DNA from: [Haemophilus] felis
GTDB taxonomy: Bacteria; Pseudomonadota; Gammaproteobacteria; Enterobacterales; Pasteurellaceae
DNA: 64,000 bases
Assembly (NCBI GenBank): GCA_002015125.1
Contig: MUYB01000040.1
Span: 1 to 64,000, forward strand
Direction of reading: 5' to 3'
Position 1 is the stretch's first letter. Each line of letters opens with the position of its first letter. The translations under genes were made by a program, and so were the position numbers. The notes under the pieces are model-generated. The model ran no database searches, had not been told where the DNA came from, and was given only the letters and a program-made list of their open reading frames with translations. Of this stretch, positions 1-7,078 are shown one piece after another.

Positions 1-445
1 GTTCGTGGTGAAATTCGCTCACATCAAGGGCATCATAACTACGATAAGTGTCTGTATAAACCCAGCTGTCAGGCTTGATTTTCCTTGCTATAACAGGCAT
101 TAGCGTTGTTGTTTTCGTATCATTGACGACCACAGTAAACACTTTCCCTTGCCTTTTCAACACCCCAAAAACAGCTACTTTTCCTGCAGCTCCACGACCT
201 CGTTTTCCTTTACGATGACCACCAAAATAGCTTTCATCCAGTTCAATTTTACCTTCGAAAACCTCATCAGCTTCAAGGGCTAAATGATGCTCAATCACAA
301 GCCGAATTTTATGGTAAAAAAGAGCTACGGTATTGGGTTGAATCTCCAACAAATCTGCCGCCGTTCTAGCGGTGACTTCTGCTACAAAAAATTCAAGGAG
401 TTTTTTCTGAGTAGATTTCTTTAATTTACAATGAGTTATTTTCAT
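1..445 (-). CDS. IS1595-family transposase, C-terminus cut by window edge
   Basis: The first 148 codons of a DDE transposase read without interruption from the ATG at 445. The N-terminal part looks like a helix-turn-helix DNA-binding segment. A basic Gly/Arg/Lys-rich stretch follows the first acidic motif ELDESYFGG, and a second acidic motif, YTDTYRSYDALD, lies near the cut. These match the ISXO2-like DDE domain of IS1595/IS1016 elements, which are common in Pasteurellaceae. The catalytic C-terminus is not visible, so activity cannot be judged. Confidence 0.85.
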   Translation of the reverse strand, partial: MKITHCKLKKSTQKKLLEFFVAEVTARTAADLLEIQPNTVALFYHKIRLVIEHHLALEADEVFEGKIELDESYFGGHRKGKRGRGAAGKVAVFGVLKRQGKVFTVVVNDTKTTTLMPVIARKIKPDSWVYTDTYRSYDALDVSEFHHE

Positions 446-484
446 TTTTGTAGTATAGCATTGATGCTAATCTAATACAGCCCC
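1..484 (-). mobile_element. IS1595-family (IS1016-like) insertion sequence, partial
   Basis: One end of an insertion sequence that runs off the left edge of the window. The inner boundary is placed at 484, where the inverted-repeat-like end GGGGCTGTATTAGATTAGC (minus strand, 466-484) stops and the reading frame of an unrelated gene begins. The other terminus and any target duplication lie outside the window, so completeness cannot be judged. Confidence 0.85.
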
Positions 485-551
485 ATTTTTTATTCTTGAT
501 TCCGCTAAATAATTCATAAATTGTTTGTTTACCAATATGTAAATCAGCCAT
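485..551 (-). pseudogene. 5' remnant of a DUF262 (GmrS-like) gene interrupted by the IS
   Basis: A good ribosome-binding site (AGGAG, about 6 nt upstream) precedes an ATG at 551. The 22 codons read MADLHIGKQTIYELFSGIKN and then two lysines, after which the frame runs straight into the IS end. This resembles the extreme N-terminus of DUF262 proteins, where a FIIPEYQRPY-type motif usually follows. DUF262 is the nuclease/NTPase-like domain of GmrS/GmrSD modification-dependent restriction enzymes. Only the start is visible, so the family call rests on a short match; the rest should lie beyond the IS, outside the window. Confidence 0.6.
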
Positions 552-583
552 AATAGCTCCTATTAGAATAGATAAAAAATTTC

Positions 584-602
584 ATTAATATATTATATTA
601 AT
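584..602. promoter_or_regulatory. Perfect 8-bp inverted repeat upstream of the DUF262 remnant
   Basis: The arms ATTAATAT and ATATTAAT flank a 3-nt spacer, 33 bp upstream of the DUF262 start codon and just beyond the end of cobB. It is placed like an operator or AT-rich promoter element for the interrupted gene. It could also be chance in an AT-rich spacer. No regulator is assigned. Confidence 0.35.
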
Positions 603-613
603 TTCAGTGATTT

Positions 614-1324
614 TTATAGTTTCCTCAACAACTCATCCACAAACTTTGGCACAATTTCACTCGCGTTGCCAATAATCACTTTATCAAAATGGGATTTAAC
701 TTTGCTCGGTTCTAAATTAAGTTCCAGCGTTGTGGCTGAATCGGATACTTCTCGCACAAAACCTGCGGCAGGATAGACATTGCCCGATGTACCAATGGCA
801 ATAAAATAGTCGCACTGGTTCAAAGCGTCATAAATTCGCTCCATTTCCAGCGGAATTTCACCGAACCACACAATATGCGGTCGCAGCTTGCGTGGCGTTT
901 TGCAACAAGTGCACTTATCTTGTTCGGTAATATTCCCTGTCCAATCATAGATTTTGCCACTTTCTACGCACCGCACTTTGAGCAATTCACCGTGCATATG
1001 AATGATGTTTTTCGACCCTGCACGTTCGTGTAAGTTATCCACATTTTGCGTAACTAATAGCAGATTTTCGCCCAATTTCTCTTCTAATTTGGCTAAGGCG
1101 ATATGGGCTGCGTTGGGTTGAATTGGGGGATCTTGCAACTGTTTGCGACGCTCATTGTAGAAACGTTGCACCAAGTTGGGATTTCGCATAAAACCTTCGG
1201 GCGTAGCAACATCTTCGATGCGATGCTCTTCCCACAAGCCATCAGTGGCTCGGAAAGTGCGAATACCTGACTCGGCAGAAATACCTGCCCCCGTTAAAAT
1301 AACCACTTTGGGTAACGACATCAT
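614..1324 (-). CDS. cobB: NAD-dependent protein deacylase (sirtuin) CobB
   Basis: Sir2-family enzyme that removes acetyl and succinyl groups from protein lysines using NAD+, in the cytoplasm. The protein (236 aa from the chosen start) has the NAD-binding motif [14 protein letters not shown], the [12 protein letters not shown] segment, the catalytic histidine in HMHGE, and zinc-ligand cysteines including a CTCC cluster. [10 protein letters not shown] carries the Tyr and Arg that define desuccinylase-type sirtuins. The start at 1324 (MMSLPK) has AAGGAG 6 nt upstream. The same frame stays open to an ATG at 1435 that overlaps the stop of the upstream WYL gene as ATGA, so a longer form with 37 extra residues is possible. 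Housekeeping CobB rather than a defence SIR2. Confidence 0.93.
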   Translation of the reverse strand: MMSLPKVVILTGAGISAESGIRTFRATDGLWEEHRIEDVATPEGFMRNPNLVQRFYNERRKQLQDPPIQPNAAHIALAKLEEKLGENLLLVTQNVDNLHERAGSKNIIHMHGELLKVRCVESGKIYDWTGNITEQDKCTCCKTPRKLRPHIVWFGEIPLEMERIYDALNQCDYFIAIGTSGNVYPAAGFVREVSDSATTLELNLEPSKVKSHFDKVIIGNASEIVPKFVDELLRKL

Positions 1325-1431
1325 TTTCTCCTTAAATAAACTGGCAAATAATGGCGGAAAAATCCTCATACCAGCGGTGGGATTTGATGATTTTTCTGCA
1401 CATTTTCTTTCAATACCGCCATCACACGTCC

Positions 1432-2445
1432 TCATACGACAAAATGTGTCGCACTAAATGGGTTCTTTTTCAATATCCCAAATATCGTCTCCAAAACGTC
1501 TGGCCACCAGTTGAGCATCATTGTATCGGCTACGGTGGCTTGAAAACGGTAGTAATCGTCTGTTTGCTCTAAAATAATTTGATCTTCGGAAAGTGGTGTT
1601 TCAGTTAAGTGAAAACCTGCCCAGCGAGCCAAAGTGAAAGTCAAACGCACTTTTGTACCTTCGCCAAAGGCTAAATAGCCTTTTTCTTGGTAAATTTTCA
1701 GGTTGAAATCCGCAGGACGCTCAAAGCTAAAAGTAGACATTTCTGCCGATTGAATGCGGTGCAACGCCAGCAAACGGTTATCCTCAAAGCCTTCATAACG
1801 CACCACCAAATAAATGGTCGCCCCTTGTGGGGCAAGAGCTAACGGCATTACGCGTGCCTGATGGATTTTGCCAATCTGATTGCGATATTCAATGTTGAGC
1901 ATTTTGTTTTGGAACAGGGCTTGGCTGACCGTATTAAATACATTTTCATCCAGTGTGGCAGGAATCAACGGCTGACTGGTCGGCACGGCTTTTACCTTGC
2001 CAAGCCATTGATATTCGGGCTTGTCACGAGCTTCCGATACTAAATAATTTGCTTCTTCAAAAAACGGTTTCATATACGCCATAATATTCGGTGGCAACAT
2101 ATATTTGAGTTGTTGCTCCGCTAATTTCAGCACGAGAGATTGTTGAATGCTCAAATTCACCACGCTCATTCCCGATGAATGGGATTTCCAGCGATAGCCA
2201 TAGGGTTTGCTACGATCATCGCATTCAATATCAAAATGCTCGCACAAGGTTTTTAAGGTGCGTTGAATCGAGCGAATATCTCGCTTAAAACCGATTTCCT
2301 CTAACTTTTCTTTTAATTCGGGGGCGGAAATGACGCTATGTTTCGGAATTAACTTCAGCATCTCAATAAGATAAAGGGTGGCATCTAGGTTGGTGGTGCG
2401 TGTTGTCACAGATTCACTTATGGATTTAAAGGGTGTTTGAATCAT
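1432..2445 (-). CDS. WYL-domain transcriptional regulator
   Basis: A 337-aa cytoplasmic DNA-binding protein. Residues about 20-95 form a winged helix-turn-helix (two-strand hallmark [20 protein letters not shown]). A central WYL domain spans about 160-250, with NIEYRN and [10 protein letters not shown], and a C-terminal WCX-like extension follows. This architecture matches one-component regulators such as BrxR/CapW and PafB, which sense ligands through WYL, but the ligand here is unknown. Its stop overlaps an upstream in-frame ATG of cobB (ATGA), so the two may be co-translated. WYL regulators often govern defence genes, and a DUF262 remnant lies just downstream; any link is inference. Confidence 0.85.
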   Translation of the reverse strand: MIQTPFKSISESVTTRTTNLDATLYLIEMLKLIPKHSVISAPELKEKLEEIGFKRDIRSIQRTLKTLCEHFDIECDDRSKPYGYRWKSHSSGMSVVNLSIQQSLVLKLAEQQLKYMLPPNIMAYMKPFFEEANYLVSEARDKPEYQWLGKVKAVPTSQPLIPATLDENVFNTVSQALFQNKMLNIEYRNQIGKIHQARVMPLALAPQGATIYLVVRYEGFEDNRLLALHRIQSAEMSTFSFERPADFNLKIYQEKGYLAFGEGTKVRLTFTLARWAGFHLTETPLSEDQIILEQTDDYYRFQATVADTMMLNWWPDVLETIFGILKKNPFSATHFVV

Positions 2446-2534
2446 ATCATATTCCCTAAATCGGAATATGAAAATCAGTTAGTAAGCAAATTAGAAAGTA
2501 GGGCAAACATCGCAACAAAAATTTGTTAAACATA

Positions 2535-2592
2535 TTGCAATAGTGAATTTTCTATATACAATGCCCCTTTCTTTTAAAAGAGCTTTTTTTTA
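2535..2592 (+). ncRNA. Degenerate copy of small-RNA promoter and terminator
   Basis: A sigma70-like promoter, TTGCAA - 16 nt - TACAAT (2535-2562), is followed almost at once by a weak A/T hairpin around TCTTTTAAAAGA and a run of eight T. Any transcript would be only about 25 nt. The promoter and end resemble the unit at 2721-2818 with about 40 nt missing in between, so this looks like a decayed duplicate. No ORF is present. Confidence 0.35.
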
Positions 2593-2720
2593 CATATTTT
2601 TTATTAGGTTATATCGCTTTTCCGTGAATACTAGGATTTTGCCTTGTTGATGCGGAATTTGGTGAATGCCAATACAAGACAGCCTCATAATAAAAAATAA
2701 ACAATTTTGTTAAAAAAATG

Positions 2721-2818
2721 TTGCAATTGTTAATTTTTTATATATAATGCTTCGCATACCCTAAAAAGTATGACTCCAAATATATTTAGCCCTCTCATTT
2801 TGAAAGGGCTTTTTTTTT
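2721..2818 (+). ncRNA. Candidate small RNA (about 64 nt) with own promoter and terminator
   Basis: Promoter TTGCAA (2721-2726), 16-nt spacer, TATAAT (2743-2748); predicted start near 2755. The transcript would contain a small hairpin (CATAC 2755-2759 with GTATG 2768-2772), an A/U-rich single-stranded stretch, and a rho-independent terminator (AGCCCT 2788-2793 with AGGGCT 2805-2810) ending in nine T. This is the layout of Hfq-type sRNAs. No ORF fits. It could instead be a short leader or an orphan terminator; expression is unproven. Confidence 0.45.
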
Positions 2819-2821
2819 GCT

Positions 2822-3202
2822 TTATTTATGAGAAGTAAACCTCGCTTTTGCTGGCATGCGTTCTTGAATACGCGCGATATTCGCCGCTAAAGCACTTTCC
2901 GTTGGTTAATAATCTCGCCATAAATTAGGATCTTCAGGCAAATTATCAGGCCAGATGTAGTTTACCTTAAAACCTCTGGCAAGGCATTCTTGGTGTAATA
3001 AGTCGTAGCGTTTTTGTAAGAATTTCAATTTGTTAAAGAAAAAACGCACATGACCTGTGCCTAATTTATAATCTTTAGGTTGTCCTACGAGATTAAATTT
3101 TCCTTTGGCGACGGCGTTGGGAATGCGCGTGAGTTCGCGATGTTCTGCGAGCAGATGTTGATCGCAAAGTTCCTTCGGTGGGATAAGGTTGATCCTTGTC
3201 AT
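2822..3202 (-). pseudogene. Pyrimidine-dimer DNA glycosylase (T4 endonuclease V type), nonsense mutation
   Basis: T4 DenV-like repair enzymes cut the glycosidic bond at UV-induced cyclobutane dimers and nick the abasic site. The N-terminus MTRINLIPPKELCDQHLLAE keeps the nucleophile Thr2 and catalytic Glu23 (in AEHRE), and GHVRFFFNKLKFL matches the family core. The frame stops at codon 99 (TAA at 2906-2908) after LWRDY, but it continues in the same phase for 27 more family-like codons (ending ARFTSHK) to a second stop at 2822. A single-base change to TAA is the simplest explanation. The 98-aa product lacks the conserved C-terminal segment and is probably inactive. Confidence 0.75.
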
Positions 3203-3210
3203 TATGAGTT

Positions 3211-3513
3211 TTATTTTAAGGTTTGGATAAATTCCGCTACGCTTTGCATATCTTCTTCTGATAAGCGTGATTTCGCGGCGTTGCCAGCACCGATCACTTC
3301 ACCCTCTTTACGTTTTTTGAGTTCAGCGACCAGTTCTTCGACGCTCATTTGAGAAAGAGGGCGTGATTGATTTAAGGCGGATTTTTCCGCTTTATTGCCG
3401 TGGCAGAAAGAACAAGATTGTTTAAAAATTTTGTTACCTCGTTGGATGTCCGTTCCTTGTGCGATGCTTACTGAACACAGAAGTAGCAAGGCGCCAGCGT
3501 AAAATGTTTTCAT
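3211..3513 (-). CDS. Small periplasmic c-type cytochrome
   Basis: 100 aa with a Sec signal peptide (residues 1 to about 20, ending SIAQG) and one heme-binding motif, CSFCH. The methionine ligand is probably in the LSQM or DMQSVAEF region. It is a single-heme cytochrome of the CccA/Cyt c551 size class and carries electrons in the periplasm. It is the last gene of the FTR1/P19 iron locus, 2 nt after the TlpA-like gene. That suggests a redox role in iron import, for example accepting electrons when ferrous iron is oxidised, or supplying them to P19/FTR1; this is inference. Confidence 0.85.
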   Translation of the reverse strand: MKTFYAGALLLLCSVSIAQGTDIQRGNKIFKQSCSFCHGNKAEKSALNQSRPLSQMSVEELVAELKKRKEGEVIGAGNAAKSRLSEEDMQSVAEFIQTLK

Positions 3514-3515
3514 AA

Positions 3516-4004
3516 TTAACCTTGAAAAATACGTTGTAAATCAGTGTCGGGAATTAAATTTTCGAATTTATAAAGGATTTTTCCTGTACGGTCAATGACA
3601 AAGGACGTTGGTGTGCCAATGAGTTGGTAGCGTTCGGCGCTGATTTTTAGCTGATCTTTTACTACAAATAAACGGATTTTGTGTTTTTCTAGGATCTGTT
3701 CTACATTGGCATTTTCGCCATCGGTGTTCATGGCGATCACTTGCAGATCATGCTGCGGATAATGTTGTAAATGTTGTTCAAACTGTTTGAGTTCTTGTAG
3801 GCAAATGCCGCAATTGCCCGACCAAAAGGTTAATAAAATGGGTTTGCCTTGCCATTGGGATAATTCCACTTTATTGCCAGCTAAATCAAAGGCGGCTATT
3901 TCGGGAGCTTTTTCGCCCAGTTGTGCAATTTGTTCTTTGCAGCCCAATAAACCAAAGCACAGGCAAAAACTGACTAGGCATTTTAGGTAAATATTATTTT
4001 TCAT
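3516..4004 (-). CDS. TlpA/ResA-like thioredoxin-fold lipoprotein of the iron locus
   Basis: 162 aa with a lipoprotein signal (MKNNIYLKCLVSF, lipobox LLGC) and a thioredoxin fold. The redox motif is CGIC within FWSGNCGICLQE, with a cis-Pro region at GTPTSFVIDR. It is expected to be membrane-anchored and periplasmic, handling disulfides. It corresponds in position and fold to the FetE/FetF thioredoxin-like proteins of fetMP-fetABCDEF operons. Its start overlaps the ABC ATPase by 11 nt, which supports translational coupling. The CGIC motif departs from the usual CGPC or CxPC of TlpA proteins, so its redox potential may be unusual. Confidence 0.82.
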   Translation of the reverse strand: MKNNIYLKCLVSFCLCFGLLGCKEQIAQLGEKAPEIAAFDLAGNKVELSQWQGKPILLTFWSGNCGICLQELKQFEQHLQHYPQHDLQVIAMNTDGENANVEQILEKHKIRLFVVKDQLKISAERYQLIGTPTSFVIDRTGKILYKFENLIPDTDLQRIFQG

Positions 4005-4665
4005 GTTGTTGTTCTCTCAAGAAACGACCATGTTGTAGAAAAATAGTGCGGTCAGTGAGTTTGGTTAATTCTGGATTATGGGTCACCATCACAATAGTGC
4101 GTCCTTGTTTATTTAAGTCCACCAATAAATCCAGCACTAATGCTTCATTTTTTTCATCTAAGTTGCCCGTAGGTTCATCGGCAAAAATCACTGGCGGTTG
4201 ATTCACCAAAGCACGCGCAATGCAAACTCGTTGTTGTTCACCACCTGATAATTGGCTAGGACGATGATCAAAACGATGCGCTAATCCCACTTGTTTTAAC
4301 ACTTCTTTCGCCCCTTGCTCGTCGATAACACTATGGTAATGTTGCGCTAACATCACGTTTTCTAGCGCCGTCAAATAGGGAATTAAGTGAAATTGTTGAA
4401 ACACTAAGCCAATTTTTTCTGCGCGAAAGCGTTGTCTTCCTACCTCGTCTAGCTGTGCTGCATCCACACCGTCTAAGATCACTTTGCCCTCACTGGCGGT
4501 ATCTAATCCCGTTAAAATGTTCATTAACGTGGTTTTGCCTGAACCTGAGGCGCCCATAATCGCCACAAATTCCCCTTGTTTAATTTGAATATTGATGTCT
4601 TCAAGGGCGGTGACTTGACCAAAGCGTTTGTATAAATGTTGAGTTTCAATTACATAAGCCGCCAT
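3994..4665 (-). CDS. ABC transporter ATPase of the FTR1/P19 iron locus (FetD-like)
   Basis: 223-aa MacB/LolD-type ATPase. Walker A GASGSGKTT, Q-loop FQQFHLIPY, signature LSGGEQQR, Walker [13 protein letters not shown] and H-loop VTHNPEL are all intact. It should energise the FtsX-type permease encoded just upstream. In this ABC class ATP hydrolysis usually drives conformational change across the inner membrane (mechanotransmission) rather than classic uptake. The gene starts 1 nt from the permease stop. The permease partner FetB is broken in this genome, so the transporter may now be a FetC homodimer or non-functional. Confidence 0.88.
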   Translation of the reverse strand: MAAYVIETQHLYKRFGQVTALEDINIQIKQGEFVAIMGASGSGKTTLMNILTGLDTASEGKVILDGVDAAQLDEVGRQRFRAEKIGLVFQQFHLIPYLTALENVMLAQHYHSVIDEQGAKEVLKQVGLAHRFDHRPSQLSGGEQQRVCIARALVNQPPVIFADEPTGNLDEKNEALVLDLLVDLNKQGRTIVMVTHNPELTKLTDRTIFLQHGRFLREQQHEK

Positions 4666-4666
4666 T

Positions 4667-5800
4667 TTATTCCCCTTTTAATACATTGGCAGTTTGAATA
4701 TCTAATGCGCGTCGCGTTGGCACAATCACTGCCACAAATGCCACACACAAAGACAACAGAAAAGTGATTGGAATCACAGGTAAACGCATATCAATATGGG
4801 CTTTAAACACCGCTAAACCCAATATTTGCGCCAGCACATAGCCTAAGGCTAATCCTGCGACCACCGCACAAAGGGCGATAATCAAAATTTCTGTGCCAAT
4901 TTGCACAATAATATCGCGTCCTTTGGCGCCCAAGGCTTTTTGCAAGGCAAATTCTTTCGCCCGTTCCCCCACAATAGCAATTAAGGTGGTGTTAACACAA
5001 AGGGTTGCCAAGAGCAAAATGACCGCTGAAATCAACCCCATTAATCCTTTGATTTTATTTAAAATTTGTCCCTCAGAGGCAGATACTTTACGAATAGGAT
5101 GAATATCAAGATCAGGGTATTGTTGTTGTAGCTGTGCGGCAAACTGCTCCACTTGCCCTTGATCATTTTTCACATTTAACAGTGCATTGGTGGCTAAACC
5201 TGCTTTGTCTAGCCATTGTTGGGCAAATTCTAAACTCACAATCAGCATATTGTCGGTGGCATCCCCTGTTTCAACAATGCCTTTAATCGTAAAGTGATGT
5301 TTTTGCAAAGCATTTTGACTCAAGGTGAGTTTATCGCCTAATTTTAAGTTCAAGCGTTGTGCGAGGGTTTTGCCAATCATGGCATTGCGATCATCAAAAT
5401 CCACCCCAATGCGTGCGCCGCTAATTTGCCAATAAGGCGCCAGCGTCGCCATTTGCTGAAAACGCACGCCCATGATCACGATTTTTTCCAGTTCACTGCG
5501 TGCCACGCCGTACAAGTAGGGACTTGCTGCAGAAATCAATCCTGCTGGCGCCTGTTTGATAATTTGCTCAAATTGCTGTTCTTCAATTAAACCGCTGGTT
5601 TGTGAGCCAATATAAAAATTCGCGCCAAAGGTGCGTAATTCTTGGCTCATTTTGGTATTAATATCAAAATACACCGAAGCCATTGCGGTAACAATGCTGG
5701 CGCCAACGGTGAGCGCGGCAAAAATAATCAGCACGCGTTGCAGGCGTAAACGTAGGGCGTTAAAAATTAAACGCCAAAATAAACTCTTATTGGCGACCAT
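4667..5800 (-). CDS. FtsX/MacB-type permease of the iron locus (FetC-like)
   Basis: About 377 aa from the ATG at 5800, chosen because GGAGGTG sits just upstream; the open frame extends further up without a ribosome-binding site. One N-terminal membrane helix (about residues 20-42), a large periplasmic MacB-PCD domain (about 45-250), then three helices near residues 255-365, ending in the typical PTRRALDIQTANVLKGE tail. It works with the adjacent ATPase. Its start lies inside the end of the broken fetB frame, so translation may depend on that frame being read. In the intact operon it would pair with FetB. Confidence 0.85.
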   Translation of the reverse strand: MVANKSLFWRLIFNALRLRLQRVLIIFAALTVGASIVTAMASVYFDINTKMSQELRTFGANFYIGSQTSGLIEEQQFEQIIKQAPAGLISAASPYLYGVARSELEKIVIMGVRFQQMATLAPYWQISGARIGVDFDDRNAMIGKTLAQRLNLKLGDKLTLSQNALQKHHFTIKGIVETGDATDNMLIVSLEFAQQWLDKAGLATNALLNVKNDQGQVEQFAAQLQQQYPDLDIHPIRKVSASEGQILNKIKGLMGLISAVILLLATLCVNTTLIAIVGERAKEFALQKALGAKGRDIIVQIGTEILIIALCAVVAGLALGYVLAQILGLAVFKAHIDMRLPVIPITFLLSLCVAFVAVIVPTRRALDIQTANVLKGE

Positions 5801-6463
5801 ATAACACCTCCACAGGGTATAAACGGGCGATGCGATGGGCTGGGAACCAAGTGCCAATTAAGGCGATAAGCACGGAAAGTACCAGCACGCAAGGCACCAC
5901 GATCCACGCAAAATCTAAGGCAGCACCAAACAAAGCGCTACCGATAAATTTCGCTAACGCCCAGCCAGCCAGCCACACAGCCTAAGGCGCCACCGATCAA
6001 AGCGCTTAAAATGGCTTCCCAATAAAACAACAAAACGATCTGCCATTGATAGGCGCCAAGAGCTTTCATTAAGCCAATTTCTTTGCTGCGTTCTAGCATG
6101 GAGAATAAAATCCGTATTAATCACATCAACGCTGGTAATGGCGGCGATATTGGGATCTTTCGCCCACAGTATGCCAGCACATAAAAATAAGATGACATGG
6201 AAAAATTGTGTCAAAGGAACAAGGCGTAACCATTGAGTCACAAAGAAAAGCAATAGGCTAAGGCTAATAAAAATCGCCACGGTTAAATGAGTGAGGGCGA
6301 CTTGCGGAAGCTGTAATCTCACGCTGGCGCCAACGATAAATCCCAGCAAGGCAAGCCAACTTAGGGCTTTGCCGTTGACAGAATGATGTCCTTGCCATGC
6401 ACAAGCAAGTAGAATAGCGAAAGGTGCAACCCCTTGAATAAGGGAAATGAAAAAATATGTCAT
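5787..6463 (-). pseudogene. fetA-fetB deletion chimera, frameshifted
   Basis: From the ATG at 6463 the first about 115 codons encode a membrane region like the start of FetA (DUF2318 protein), ending near DPNIAAITSVDVINTDF. The sequence then jumps, near 6105-6125, into the C-terminal third of an FtsX-type permease (FetB) in another frame, recognisable as MLERSKEIGLMKALGAYQWQ. A second break at 5961-5975 is a GGCT tetranucleotide present three times; two copies would restore the frame into WALAKFIG...RIARLYPVEVLYGRQ. The DUF2318 domain and the FetB periplasmic domain are missing, so roughly 2 kb was probably lost. The 169-aa product of the intact frame is a nonsense fusion. Confidence 0.75.
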
Positions 6464-6488
6464 GAATAAAATCTATTTAGATAAAAGA

Positions 6489-6518
6489 TAAACACCCTGA
6501 CTTTCATCAAGGTGTTTA
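6489..6518 (-). terminator. Hairpin between fetP and the fetAB remnant
   Basis: TAAACACC pairs with GGTGTTTA around a short loop, followed on the minus strand by a T-rich stretch. It would attenuate transcription from the permease/P19 genes into the ABC part of the operon. Confidence 0.6.
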
Positions 6519-6529
6519 TGTAAATTAAC

Positions 6530-7051
6530 TTATTTTAAACCAGCAAATTTGAATTCATAGTTAACATCAAATGGTTTCCACCAACGACCAACACCAGTTT
6601 CTTCATCAGTGTGGCGGTGCATACCTGCTTTGGGTGGCGGATCAATGTGGTAAGTTAATTTGTAGTTACCCACACCCATCATTTTAATGTTAGCGCCATA
6701 GTGTGGACCGTCGCTCGCAACCATTGGCATAAATGTGCCTTGTTGTTTTGCCCCAGTATCTGTGTTCACTAAGGTGTAATTAATGGTGAGGTATGGCATC
6801 CATTCACCTTCACCAAAACCGTTAACATTACCTTTTACCGCATGAATATCCGCTTCCAAGTGAATGTCAGATGCTTTAGCGGATAAGCCCATACCGCGCG
6901 GTTCCATATCCACAGGTTGTAAATAAACCGCTGCGATTTCCATACCATTCATCTCAACCGCTTCACCGATTGGATATTCTTGGAATGCCAAAGCAGAAGG
7001 TGCCGCCATAACGCCAGCGAATAAAGTTGCTGCTAATAGGTGTTTTTTCAT
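6530..7051 (-). CDS. Periplasmic iron-binding protein P19 (FetP/Tpd family)
   Basis: 173 aa with a clear signal peptide (residues 1-22, cleavage after SALA). It belongs to the P19/Tp34 family (Fe_transport_P19), which binds Cu and Fe at a dimer interface and passes iron to FTR1 permeases. Candidate metal ligands are conserved: His64 and His70 (SDIHLEADIH), Met110 and His117 (MPMVASDGPH), and the MHRH motif near 144-147. It lies 28 nt after the FTR1 gene, as in Campylobacter and in fetMP of pathogenic E. coli. It should act in the periplasm and appears intact. Confidence 0.92.
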   Translation of the reverse strand: MKKHLLAATLFAGVMAAPSALAFQEYPIGEAVEMNGMEIAAVYLQPVDMEPRGMGLSAKASDIHLEADIHAVKGNVNGFGEGEWMPYLTINYTLVNTDTGAKQQGTFMPMVASDGPHYGANIKMMGVGNYKLTYHIDPPPKAGMHRHTDEETGVGRWWKPFDVNYEFKFAGLK

Positions 7052-7078
7052 AATTAATCTCCTAGACTGGATGTGTAT

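Noticed and set aside
1176-1572. Open frames on the plus strand opposite cobB and the WYL gene
   Set aside because: They lie wholly antisense to well-supported genes, have no ribosome-binding site and encode low-similarity, Ser/His-rich sequence.
614-2445. SIR2 plus WYL as an anti-phage system
   Set aside because: The sirtuin has the length, zinc site and desuccinylase residues of housekeeping CobB; no effector domain is present.
2593-2700. Type I toxin or small protein between the two promoter copies
   Set aside because: No start codon with ribosome-binding site and no hydrophobic short frame was found.
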